The position numbers and the translations under genes are program-made. From an uncultured Gemmatimonadota bacterium (GTDB taxonomy: Bacteria; Gemmatimonadota; Gemmatimonadetes; Gemmatimonadales; Gemmatimonadaceae), in the NCBI GenBank assembly GCA_946887155.1, contig CAMPKM010000218.1, forward strand, positions 1-5,707: 5,707 bases of DNA, read 5' to 3'. The notes under the pieces are model-generated. The model ran no database searches. It was given only the letters and a program-made list of their open reading frames with translations, and was not told the DNA's origin. Below are positions 1-5,707 of the stretch, piece by piece (the stretch's first letter is position 1; the number at the start of each line of letters is the position of its first letter).

Positions 1-1389
1 CCGCGGGAGCTGTCATCGTTTGCATGGCAGGCGGAGCGGAGCGACGTGCAGATTGCGTCGGCGATCCGGGGTGGCATCGCGGGGACAGCGATGCCGGCCG
101 CTCGCGAACTGACGGCCGGCGAGATCGACGGACTGGTGGCATGGGTGCGGACCCTTTCGGCGGGCGACGCGCCGGGCGCGCGGGTTTCCGGACGGGCTGA
201 TCCCGACTCGACGATCCGTGCCGTGCGCCGGCTGCTGCAGTCGGCGATTGCGTCGGCGCGGATCGGCCGGCAGGACGAGGCGGACGATCAGTCGTTCGAC
301 GCCTACATCGCGTTCGAGCCGCTGGAGACGCCGGCGCGGGCTCGGAGTCCCGGCATGGTGGCGTCGATCGAGCGCCACTTCGCCGATTTTCGCGGCGCCA
401 TCGCTGCGCGTGACTTCCGTGCGGCGGAGCGGTCGATGAACGCGATCGATCAGGCGCTGCCCGGCGTGAAGGACCTGGCGGGTCCGCCGGCGAGCGGCTT
501 CGGCGCGTTCCTCCAGTCGCTGCTGATCATCCTGCGCGAGGGACTGGAAGCGATCCTCGTCATCGGTGCCGTGGTCGCGTTCCTGGTCAAGACCGGCCAT
601 CGCGAGCGGCTGAAGTCGATCTGGATCGGCGTCGGGCTCGCGTTAGGCGCGAGCGCGGTGACGGCGGTGGTCATGGCGACGGCCTTGCGGGCCCTGCCGG
701 CGACACGCGAGGTCGTCGAGGGCGTGACGATGCTGGTAGCGGTGGCCGTGCTCTTCTCGGTCAGCTACTGGCTGATTTCCAGGGTCGAGGCGGCCAAGTG
801 GCAGAAGTTCATCCGCGAGAAGGTGGACGCGGCGCTGCAGCACGGCGGTGGGCGGGCCCTGGCACTGGTTGCATTCCTGGCGGTGTATCGCGAGGGCGCC
901 GAGACGGCGCTGTTCTATCAGGCGCTGTTGAACGAGGGGACGAATATCATCCTGCCGATACTCGGCGGCATCGTCGTGGGTGGTGTGATCCTGGCGGTGA
1001 TCTTCACGCTGTTCTGGAAGTTCGGGATCCGGATCCCGCTGCGGCCGTTTTTCGCGGTGACGAGCGTGCTGCTCTATTACATGGCGTTCGTGTTCATGGG
1101 GAAGGGGATCCGCGAACTCCAGGAAGGCGGCGTGGTGAGCATAACGGTGCTGCCCGGTTGGCCGCATGTCGATGCGATGGGCATCTTCCCGAGCGTCGAG
1201 ACACTGCTGGCACAGGCGTTGCTGCTGCTCCTGTTTGCATTCGCGCTGTTGAAGACGTTCTGGCCTTCGCGGTCGGTGTCCTTGCCGACGGTTCCGGTGG
1301 TACAGGCCGATCGCGAGGACCTGAAGCAGATCGTGGAACGCCTGGATGCGATCGAGCAGCGACTTGCGATGCGCGACTCGTCAGGCTGA
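1..1389 (+). CDS. Cytochrome c/FTR1-family iron permease, 5'-truncated by the window
   Basis: High-affinity iron permease of the inner membrane. In the family, the REXXE motifs in membrane helices bind and pass iron, and the fused cytochrome c is thought to handle its redox state. The reading frame is open from base 1 to the TGA at 1387-1389 (462 visible codons). Codons 1-54 look like the C-terminal end of a class I cytochrome c: a GTAMP segment with a likely haem-ligand Met31, then a helix ending in AWVRTL. The CXXCH site would lie upstream, outside the window. Codons about 67-160 form a helical periplasmic linker containing YIAFEPLE. About seven hydrophobic segments follow (roughly 170-196, 206-228, 238-261, 285-310, 316-340, 348-370, 401-420), with REGLE at 179-183 and REGAE at 297-301. 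The tail (about 434-460) is polar and may be a short coiled coil. A GTG at 46 could be taken as the start but would cut the cytochrome fold. One TTA leucine codon (643-645) lies within CGTTAGGC. The family assignment is firm; the metal and direction are inferred from the family. Confidence 0.95.
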   Translation, partial: PRELSSFAWQAERSDVQIASAIRGGIAGTAMPAARELTAGEIDGLVAWVRTLSAGDAPGARVSGRADPDSTIRAVRRLLQSAIASARIGRQDEADDQSFDAYIAFEPLETPARARSPGMVASIERHFADFRGAIAARDFRAAERSMNAIDQALPGVKDLAGPPASGFGAFLQSLLIILREGLEAILVIGAVVAFLVKTGHRERLKSIWIGVGLALGASAVTAVVMATALRALPATREVVEGVTMLVAVAVLFSVSYWLISRVEAAKWQKFIREKVDAALQHGGGRALALVAFLAVYREGAETALFYQALLNEGTNIILPILGGIVVGGVILAVIFTLFWKFGIRIPLRPFFAVTSVLLYYMAFVFMGKGIRELQEGGVVSITVLPGWPHVDAMGIFPSVETLLAQALLLLLFAFALLKTFWPSRSVSLPTVPVVQADREDLKQIVERLDAIEQRLAMRDSSG

Positions 1390-1580
1390 CGCAGCGCACA
1401 ACGACGCTTCTCCCGCGGTGCAGCTCTGACGGACACGACCACGGCCTTGAATGGCCCGAGACTGCATGATACCCCGCGCTCGAAGAATGGCTGTCAGGAA
1501 ACATCCTCTTGCAGCAAGTCCAGTTTCGGTGAATACTGCCAGTGCAGACCGAGGGCGATGCCGCCACGGAGCTCCAAGCA
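1390..1580. other. Intergenic stretch with no supported gene
   Basis: This is the first part of the 705-bp gap between the convergent permease and DinB genes. Several reading frames cross it on both strands, but none has a family resemblance, a ribosome binding site or a plausible composition. There is no clear terminator right after the permease stop. A weak sigma70-like pair, TTGCAG (1509-1514) and AATACT (1532-1537) with 17 bp between, lies upstream of the hairpin cluster. It matches consensus too poorly to be called a promoter. Confidence 0.5.
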
Positions 1581-1820
1581 GATCGGGCAGAATGGTCCCG
1601 ATTCTTCCAGAATTCAGGAAGCGAAGCGCGAAAGGCTCCGCGTGCATTGACCCACTGTATCTCCCCGCCGACGAGCGGGGATGCACCGATCGGTCGCAAC
1701 ATACGCCGATCGGGCGCCGGTTCGGAAATCGGGAGTCTCAGGACTCTCGCGGCATTGCCGCCTGGATCCTCCGAACGCGGCGCAGAACACGCCGGGGCAC
1801 ATTGAGGCCCCGGCGTGTTT
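1581..1820 (+). ncRNA. Candidate structured RNA: run of adjacent hairpins ending in a terminator-like stem
   Basis: The pairings were found by hand. Simple hairpins are 1581-1587/1597-1603, 1604-1608/1617-1621, 1662-1668/1675-1681 (TCCCCGC with GCGGGGA) and 1686-1693/1706-1713 (CCGATCGG twice). Directly after comes a 13-bp stem, 1714-1726 with 1770-1783, broken only by a bulged G at 1777. It encloses two abutting hairpins, 1731-1737/1742-1748 and 1749-1753/1757-1761, which makes a three-way junction. A final 13-bp hairpin (1786-1819) follows two bases later. G1732-T1747 is a G-U pair only in the plus-strand RNA, which slightly favours that strand. I recognise no known RNA family: no tRNA, 6S, SRP, tmRNA or RNase P signatures are visible. 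It could be an independent RNA, a structured 3' UTR of the permease mRNA, or a palindromic repeat element. The boundaries are uncertain, and the core from 1662 is better supported than the part before it. Confidence 0.35.
1786..1820 (+). terminator. Strong GC-rich hairpin, probable intrinsic terminator
   Basis: A perfect 13-bp stem pairs AACACGCCGGGGC (1786-1798) with GCCCCGGCGTGTT (1807-1819) around an 8-base loop. G1785-T1820 could add a wobble pair. The downstream T-rich stretch is short (GTTTCATGTTC), so the fit to a classical terminator is incomplete. It could end transcription from the permease about 400 bases upstream, or end the candidate RNA. On the minus strand no T-run follows, so action against DinB transcripts would be weaker. 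Confidence 0.55.
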
Positions 1821-1839
1821 CATGTTCATCGAGGGCGGG

Positions 1840-1925
1840 GTGCCTAACGGCGGCGAACTGCCAAACGGCGCGGACTGCCAGACGGCGCTAACTGCCAAAG
1901 TGCGCTAACTGCCGAAGGGCGCCCC
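1840..1925. repeat. Tandem array of 17-bp units, about five copies
   Basis: Units begin at 1858, 1875, 1892 and 1909 with exact 17-bp spacing, each starting CTGCC and carrying a GGCGC-like or GCGC core (for example CTGCCAGACGGCGCTAA). A diverged 18-bp copy starting GTGCC precedes them at 1840. The copies differ by several substitutions, so the array is not a recent clean expansion. No spacers separate the units, and the period is not a multiple of three. The first unit holds the inverse of the octamer CGTTAGGC (1842-1849). The array directly abuts the 12-bp array that follows. Confidence 0.85.
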
Positions 1926-2047
1926 TCTTCACGCGCGCCTCTTCACGTCCTTCACGCCTCTTTTCACGCCCCTCTTCACGCCCCTTTTCACGCCCCTTTT
2001 CACGCCTCTCTTCACGCCCTCTTCACCACCCGCGTCACGCCTCTTTC
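1926..2047. repeat. Tandem array of 12-bp CACGCCCCTCTT-like units, about ten copies
   Basis: CACG (once CACC) recurs at 1930, 1944, 1953, 1965, 1977, 1989, 2001, 2013, 2024 and 2036. Spacing is mostly exactly 12 bp, with irregular first units of 14 and 9 bp and one of 11. The filler is almost purely pyrimidine on the plus strand (CCCCTCTT or CCCCTTTT). The minus strand is therefore purine-rich, with GGGG runs opposite 1969-1972, 1981-1984 and 1993-1996. The array lies just beyond the 3' end of the DinB gene. In frame it would read as LFTP-like or KRGV-like repeats, but no long frame with a start supports translation. Confidence 0.9.
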
Positions 2048-2094
2048 TCCCGCCAACCCGCACCATCTGCCAATTGCCATTACAATCCTCAACC

Positions 2095-2586
2095 TCATTC
2101 TCGAAAAAACGTGATCATATCCGTACTCTTCGGCGCCGGCACGCCGAGTTGCCGCAGCATTGTCGTCACCTGCCCACGATGATACGTCGCGTGGTTCACG
2201 AGATGCGCGACCAGTTGCCAGAGCGGTGACGCGCCCGCCTTGCCACTCATGAGCCGGTACTCGATCACGCGATCGAGCTCAGGCTGTCCGCAATTCGATA
2301 CGAACGCACGCACCTCGCCCTCCAGTTCGAGCCAGCGTGCCTGCAACGTCTCCAGGTCGGGTCTTTCGTCGCCGGATGGAAAGGCCGTCGGCGATACGCC
2401 GTTCCACCGTGAATACCAGACCCACTCGGCTTCGTAGACATGATTCAACGTGTCGCGCACCGAAGCGAAGCTGTTTCCGAGCGGACGCTGGTATTGATCC
2501 TGGGATAAGGCAGCGACTGCCTCCAGCACGCGATTCCGGGACCAGTAATGGAAGTCGAGAAGGAGCTGAGCGTAGGTCGGGTTCAT
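2095..2586 (-). CDS. DinB/YfiT-family putative metal-dependent protein
   Basis: A 163-residue protein of the DinB/YfiT superfamily, cytosolic four-helix bundles that bind a divalent metal. Members include DNA-damage-inducible proteins of unknown role and thiol S-transferases such as those using bacillithiol or mycothiol. The expected ligand triad is visible: His49 in the TLNHVYEAE helix, and His132 and His136 in NHATYHRGQ. The N-terminal LLLDFHYWSRNRVLEAV helix and the C-terminal TTMLRQLG helix are typical, and the length is normal, so the gene looks intact. The start is the ATG at 2586-2584, the only sensible one. No good Shine-Dalgarno sequence precedes it (the upstream bases are C-rich), so initiation may be weak or leaderless. 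It is convergent with the permease and divergent from the RND gene. One TTA leucine codon (near 2505) lies outside the CGTTAGGC context. The family is firm; the substrate cannot be told. Confidence 0.93.
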   Translation of the reverse strand: MNPTYAQLLLDFHYWSRNRVLEAVAALSQDQYQRPLGNSFASVRDTLNHVYEAEWVWYSRWNGVSPTAFPSGDERPDLETLQARWLELEGEVRAFVSNCGQPELDRVIEYRLMSGKAGASPLWQLVAHLVNHATYHRGQVTTMLRQLGVPAPKSTDMITFFRE

Positions 2587-2638
2587 TGCATGTCGGGGGG
2601 TGCTGGTTGCCGGGCGTCTCAGGAACTCATCGTGCAGC

Positions 2639-2666
2639 TTGAAGTCTGCCCATTTCGGTGTATCTT
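2639..2666 (+). promoter_or_regulatory. Possible sigma70-like promoter for the RND gene
   Basis: TTGAAG (2639-2644) and TATCTT (2661-2666) are separated by 16 bp, and each matches 4 of 6 consensus bases. Transcription would start near 2673, leaving a leader of roughly 95 bases that contains the 24-bp palindrome. It is the best pair I found in the 180-bp divergent gap, but such matches arise by chance and the host's consensus is unknown. I saw no convincing promoter for the minus-strand DinB gene. Confidence 0.25.
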
Positions 2667-2716
2667 CGGTATCCCTTTGTCGATTCCCAGCTGCCCGGAA
2701 CGACGATGAAAGTGGG

Positions 2717-2740
2717 GAGGCGATTCAATTCGATCGCCTC
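2717..2740. promoter_or_regulatory. 24-bp interrupted palindrome, candidate operator of the RND gene
   Basis: GAGGCGAT (2717-2724) and ATCGCCTC (2733-2740) are perfect 8-bp inverted arms around TCAATTCG. The site ends 15 bases before the ribosome binding site of the RND gene and lies downstream of the promoter candidate. Size and symmetry suit a dimeric repressor, and RND pump genes are often controlled by TetR- or MarR-type repressors, but no regulator gene lies in the window. As RNA, the same bases would form an 8-bp hairpin near the start codon, so control of translation is an alternative. Confidence 0.4.
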
Positions 2741-2755
2741 GAGCGGACAAGCCGC

Positions 2756-2761
2756 GGGAGG
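2756..2761 (+). promoter_or_regulatory. Ribosome binding site deciding the RND start
   Basis: GGGAGG ends 5 bases before the ATG at 2767. An in-frame GTG at 2764 sits right beside that ATG but would leave only 2 bases of spacing, so ATG 2767 is preferred. Confidence 0.8.
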
Positions 2762-2766
2762 TAGTG

Positions 2767-5707
2767 ATGCAGTTTGCTGAGCGATTCATTCGCCGGCCAG
2801 TTCTTGCCAGCATGGTGAGTTTGGGACTCGTGCTCGTTGGCGTGATCGGATACACGCGCCTGCCGGTCCGTGAGTTTCCTGATGCCGACTCGCCTGTGGT
2901 GACGGTGACGACCATTCTGCCGGGTGCCGGTCCACAAGTGGTGGAATCTTCGGTCACCGACATTCTCGAAGAAGAACTCTCGAGTGTCGAGGGCCTTCGC
3001 ACGATGTCGAGTTCGAGCGCGGACCAGATCAGCACCATAACGCTGGAGTTCCTGCTCGACCGTCCCATCGAAGCGGCCGCGCAGGACGTGCGCGACAAGG
3101 TGGCGCGCATTCGCGGCTTCCTTCCCGAAGACATCGAAGAACCGGTGATCGCCAAGGAAGACGCCGATGCGTTCCCGATCATCTTCATGACCCTGACGTC
3201 GGACAGCTACAGCCTCATCGAGCTGTCGGACATGGGCGACCGGTTGATCAAGCCGCGGTTGCAGACCATTCCCGGTGTGTCGGGCGCGCCGATCTTCGGC
3301 GAGCGGCGATTCTCCATGCGGGTCTGGCTTTCACCGCGTGAACTGAATGCACGCGGACTGACGGCACAGGACGTCGCGAGCGCCATCCAGACGCGCAGTG
3401 TTGAAATCCCGGCTGGTCGCATCGAGTCCGAGCGGCGCGAGTTTTCGGTACGCTACTTGGGCGAAATGAAGACCGTCGACGAGTTCAACGAGCTGACGGT
3501 TTCCAGTACTGAGAACCAGCTGGTCAAGTTGCGCGACGTTGCCCGCGTGGAAGTCGGACCGGAAGACGAGCGATCGGTGACGCGGTACTCGGGCAAGGAC
3601 GCGGTGTTCGTGGGCGTCGTGCGGCAGTCCAAGGCGAACGTGCTGGACGTTGCGGCCGGGGTGAACCGCGAGCTTCCATCGATCCGCGCCGCGTTGCCGC
3701 CTGGCGTGAATCTCAACATGGCGTTCGACGCCACGATTTTCGTTGAGCGGTCGATCACCGAAGCGCGTGAAACGCTGTTGCTGACGGCCGGCCTCGTCAT
3801 CCTGATCATCTTCCTGTTCCTCGCGACGTTGCGCGCGACCATCATCCCCGCGCTGGCGATCCCGGTGTCGATCATCGCCACGTTCGCGATCCTCTCCGCG
3901 CTGAACTATTCGATCAACACCTTTACGCTCCTCGGTCTCATCCTCGCGATTGGTATCGTCGTCGACGACGCGATCATCGTGCTCGAGAACGCGTACCGAC
4001 ACCAGGAAGAACTGGGCAAGGATCCGGAGACGGCCGCCATCGACGGCACGAAAGAGATCACCACCGCGGTCATTGCGACCACGATTGCCCTGGTGGCGGT
4101 GTTCTCGCCGCTGCTGTTCCTGACCGGCGCCACCGGGCGACTGTTCAACGAGTTTGGTGTGGCGGTCGGTGGCTCGGTGCTCATCTCCGGCATCGTTGCG
4201 TTGACGCTCACACCGATGCTTTCGGCGAAGATCCTCCGGGTGTCGTCGCGCGAGTCGGCGTTCCACCGGACGGTGCACTCTGTCCTGACCGGGATCACCA
4301 GCGGTTATGTGCGGCTGTTGTCGGCATCGTTGCGGCGACCGGCGATCGCGATTGCCGGCGGCGCGGCCATGACCGTATCCGCGGTATTTCTCTATCAGGC
4401 GCTCGAGCAGGAGTTCGTGCCGGCGGACGATCGAGGATGTTTCTTCACGTTCGTCGTCGCGCCCGAGGGAGCGTCGGTCCAGTACACCGACGAATACATC
4501 AGGCAGATCGAGGCGATTGCGCACAAGACGAAGGACGTGCGGTCGACGTTCGCGTTCGTGGGCTTCGGGGGATCGCCGAGCTCGGGGTTCTTCGGCACCA
4601 TTCTCACCGACGCCGAGGAGCGCGACCGTTCGGCCCAGGATGTCATCGACGAAATCCAGCCGCAGTTCTTCTTCGGCGTGCCCGGCGTCTTTGCGTTTGC
4701 GTCGAACCCGCCGGCATTCGGCGGATTCCTGCCGCCGGTGCAGTTCGTCGTGCGCCACCGTGATTTCGAGACACTGGCGAATGGCATGGATTCGCTCGTG
4801 AATCGTGCGCGAACGATCCCGGGTCTGGTAAACGTCGACACCGACCTCCGTGTCACGCGACCTGAGCTCGTCGTCAGTCTCGATCGTGATCGTGCCGAGG
4901 ACCTTGGTGTGCCGGCACGCGACATCGCCGTCACCCTCCAGACCATGCTCGGTGGCCGCGACGTGAGCCGGTTCACGTCCGACAACAAGCTGTACGACGT
5001 GATCCTGAGGCTCGATCCGGCCGAACGATCGACTCCGTCGGACATCACGGGGCTCAAGGTTCGCGGCCGCGAGGGTGAGCTGGTGCCACTCGACGCGGTG
5101 ACACAGGTCGACGAGCGCAGTGGCCCGCGCCAGCTCAACCATCACAATCGCGTGCGGTCGTTCACGCTGTCCGCCAGCCTGGCCCCCGGGTTCACGTTAG
5201 GCCAGGCGCTGGACTCGCTCAATGCGGTGGCCGCTCAGGTGCTGCCGCCAGGTTCGACCATCGACTACGCGGGTGAATCGCGCGAGTTCCGCGACAGCGG
5301 AGGCGCACTGGCCTTCGCGTTCGCGCTGGCCCTGGTCTTCGTGTTCATGGTCCTGGCGGCCCAGTTCGAGTCGCTGCTGCATCCGTTCACGGTGCTGCTG
5401 GCGGTGCCGCTGGCCGTGACCGGAGCGTTAGGCGCGCTGTGGATTGCCGGCTCGACGCTCAACGTGTACAGCCAGGTCGGCATGATCCTGCTGATCGGAC
5501 TGGTGTCCAAGAACTCGATCCTGCTCGTGACGTACGCCAACGATTTGCGGGGGAAGGGCATGGCGGCGTTCGAGGCGATGGTCGAGGCGGGGCGGATCCG
5601 GCTGCGGCCGATCCTCATGACGTCGGTCGCCGCGATCTTTGGCGCGCTGCCGATTGCGCTCGGACTCGGCGCCGGCGCCGCCAGCCGGCGCCCGTTAGGC
5701 TATGCGA
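2767..5707 (+). CDS. RND efflux permease (HAE1/AcrB-type), 3'-truncated by the window
   Basis: Inner-membrane proton-driven pump subunit, normally trimeric and working with a periplasmic adaptor and an outer-membrane channel. The frame is open for 980 codons without a stop and runs off the window. Order: N-terminal membrane helix (about 11-30), first periplasmic domain (about 35-335) opening with REFPDADSPVVTVTT, membrane helices from about 338 to 500, another helix at about 525-545 followed by EQEFVPADDRG, second periplasmic domain to about 845, then helices from 848 onward. Proton-relay residues are present: Asp400 and Asp401 in GIVVDDAIIVLEN, Lys915 in LVSKNSILLV and an Arg in LRPILMTS (about 947). 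The text stops at SRRPLGYA, just before the expected last helix, so about 40-80 residues are missing. The family is certain; the exported substrate is not. No adaptor gene precedes it. Three TTA codons (5197, 5428, 5695) all lie within CGTTAGGC. The C-terminal half also carries a 604-codon antisense frame that is only a shadow. Confidence 0.97.
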   Translation, partial: MQFAERFIRRPVLASMVSLGLVLVGVIGYTRLPVREFPDADSPVVTVTTILPGAGPQVVESSVTDILEEELSSVEGLRTMSSSSADQISTITLEFLLDRPIEAAAQDVRDKVARIRGFLPEDIEEPVIAKEDADAFPIIFMTLTSDSYSLIELSDMGDRLIKPRLQTIPGVSGAPIFGERRFSMRVWLSPRELNARGLTAQDVASAIQTRSVEIPAGRIESERREFSVRYLGEMKTVDEFNELTVSSTENQLVKLRDVARVEVGPEDERSVTRYSGKDAVFVGVVRQSKANVLDVAAGVNRELPSIRAALPPGVNLNMAFDATIFVERSITEARETLLLTAGLVILIIFLFLATLRATIIPALAIPVSIIATFAILSALNYSINTFTLLGLILAIGIVVDDAIIVLENAYRHQEELGKDPETAAIDGTKEITTAVIATTIALVAVFSPLLFLTGATGRLFNEFGVAVGGSVLISGIVALTLTPMLSAKILRVSSRESAFHRTVHSVLTGITSGYVRLLSASLRRPAIAIAGGAAMTVSAVFLYQALEQEFVPADDRGCFFTFVVAPEGASVQYTDEYIRQIEAIAHKTKDVRSTFAFVGFGGSPSSGFFGTILTDAEERDRSAQDVIDEIQPQFFFGVPGVFAFASNPPAFGGFLPPVQFVVRHRDFETLANGMDSLVNRARTIPGLVNVDTDLRVTRPELVVSLDRDRAEDLGVPARDIAVTLQTMLGGRDVSRFTSDNKLYDVILRLDPAERSTPSDITGLKVRGREGELVPLDAVTQVDERSGPRQLNHHNRVRSFTLSASLAPGFTLGQALDSLNAVAAQVLPPGSTIDYAGESREFRDSGGALAFAFALALVFVFMVLAAQFESLLHPFTVLLAVPLAVTGALGALWIAGSTLNVYSQVGMILLIGLVSKNSILLVTYANDLRGKGMAAFEAMVEAGRIRLRPILMTSVAAIFGALPIALGLGAGAASRRPLGYA
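5195..5700 (+). repeat. Three copies of the octamer CGTTAGGC inside the RND gene
   Basis: Exact copies lie at 5195-5202, 5426-5433 and 5693-5700. Others are at 641-648 in the permease gene and, inverted, at 1842-1849 in the 17-bp array. In all four coding copies the octamer has the same phase, reading TTA-GGC (Leu-Gly) after a codon ending in CG. The copy at 641 also sits in the loop of a 7-bp inverted repeat (GCTCGCG 636-642, CGCGAGC 648-654). The role is unknown: this may be a genome-wide sequence signal or a codon-context habit. Confidence 0.7.

Noticed and set aside
46..48. GTG as the start of the iron permease
   Set aside because: The cytochrome c fold and the open frame continue upstream to base 1, and starting here would lose most of that domain.
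1494..1616. Short minus-strand frame between two stops with protein-like text (LHWQYSPKLDLL and a CPIC pair)
   Set aside because: It has only 39 codons and no start codon of its own. It may be a degenerate gene remnant, but I cannot tie it to any family.
1094..1702. 202-codon minus-strand frame, with the overlapping frames at 1381-1686 and 1614-1898
   Set aside because: They are partly antisense to the permease gene, have unlikely composition and show no ribosome binding site or recognisable domain.
1714..1783. tRNA or tRNA-like gene
   Set aside because: GGTTCGGAAATC resembles a T-loop, but the arms, anticodon loop and acceptor lengths do not fit a cloverleaf.
1842..1849. GCCTAACG as half of an integron attC recombination site
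   Set aside because: GCCTAAC resembles a core site, but no matching GTTRRRY partner or imperfect stem follows within the expected distance, and the other copies of the octamer are inside genes.
1451..1891. 146-codon plus-strand frame in the intergenic gap
   Set aside because: It is rich in Arg and Ser, has no family resemblance, and runs through the hairpins and the tandem array, which argues for non-coding DNA.
1840..2047. CRISPR array
   Set aside because: The units are 17 and 12 bp, abut without spacers, and have no cas gene nearby.
3331..5145. Long 604-codon open frame on the minus strand
   Set aside because: It lies fully antisense to the RND gene, has an Arg/His/Asp-rich composition with no domain, and is a typical shadow of a GC-rich gene.

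Overview
The window holds three recognisable protein genes and one long non-coding gap. It comes from a GC-rich Gram-negative bacterium: the RND efflux pump implies an outer membrane, and codons are strongly biased to G or C in third position. The mix of a cytochrome c-FTR1 fusion, a DinB/YfiT-family protein and an HAE1-type RND pump would fit Acidobacteriota, Gemmatimonadota or Proteobacteria. No marker gene decides this, so the assignment is an impression only.

Layout. Bases 1-1389 (+) are the 3' part of a cytochrome c/FTR1-family iron permease whose 5' end lies outside the window. Bases 1390-2094 have no credible gene. They contain a run of hairpins that could be a structured RNA ending in a terminator-like stem (about 1581-1820). 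These are followed by two abutting tandem-repeat arrays, one of 17-bp units (about 1840-1925) and one of 12-bp units (about 1930-2047). Bases 2095-2586 (-) encode a DinB-family four-helix protein with its three metal-ligand histidines, convergent with the permease gene. Bases 2587-2766 are a divergent regulatory gap with a weak promoter candidate, a 24-bp interrupted palindrome and a good ribosome binding site. Bases 2767-5707 (+) encode an RND efflux permease of 980 visible residues, cut by the window end just before its last membrane helix.

How they work together. The permease would move iron across the inner membrane, and the RND protein would export a substrate driven by protons. The window gives no evidence that the three genes form one pathway. 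No adaptor (membrane fusion protein) gene lies directly upstream of the RND gene, and no regulator gene is visible.

The most unusual signals are these: (1) the octamer CGTTAGGC occurs five times, four of them in frame in the two transporter genes, and these supply every TTA codon I found in those genes; (2) nearly contiguous hairpins, including a bulged 13-bp stem closing a three-way junction, lie in the convergent gap; (3) two unrelated tandem arrays abut each other; (4) a 24-bp palindrome sits in the RND leader.
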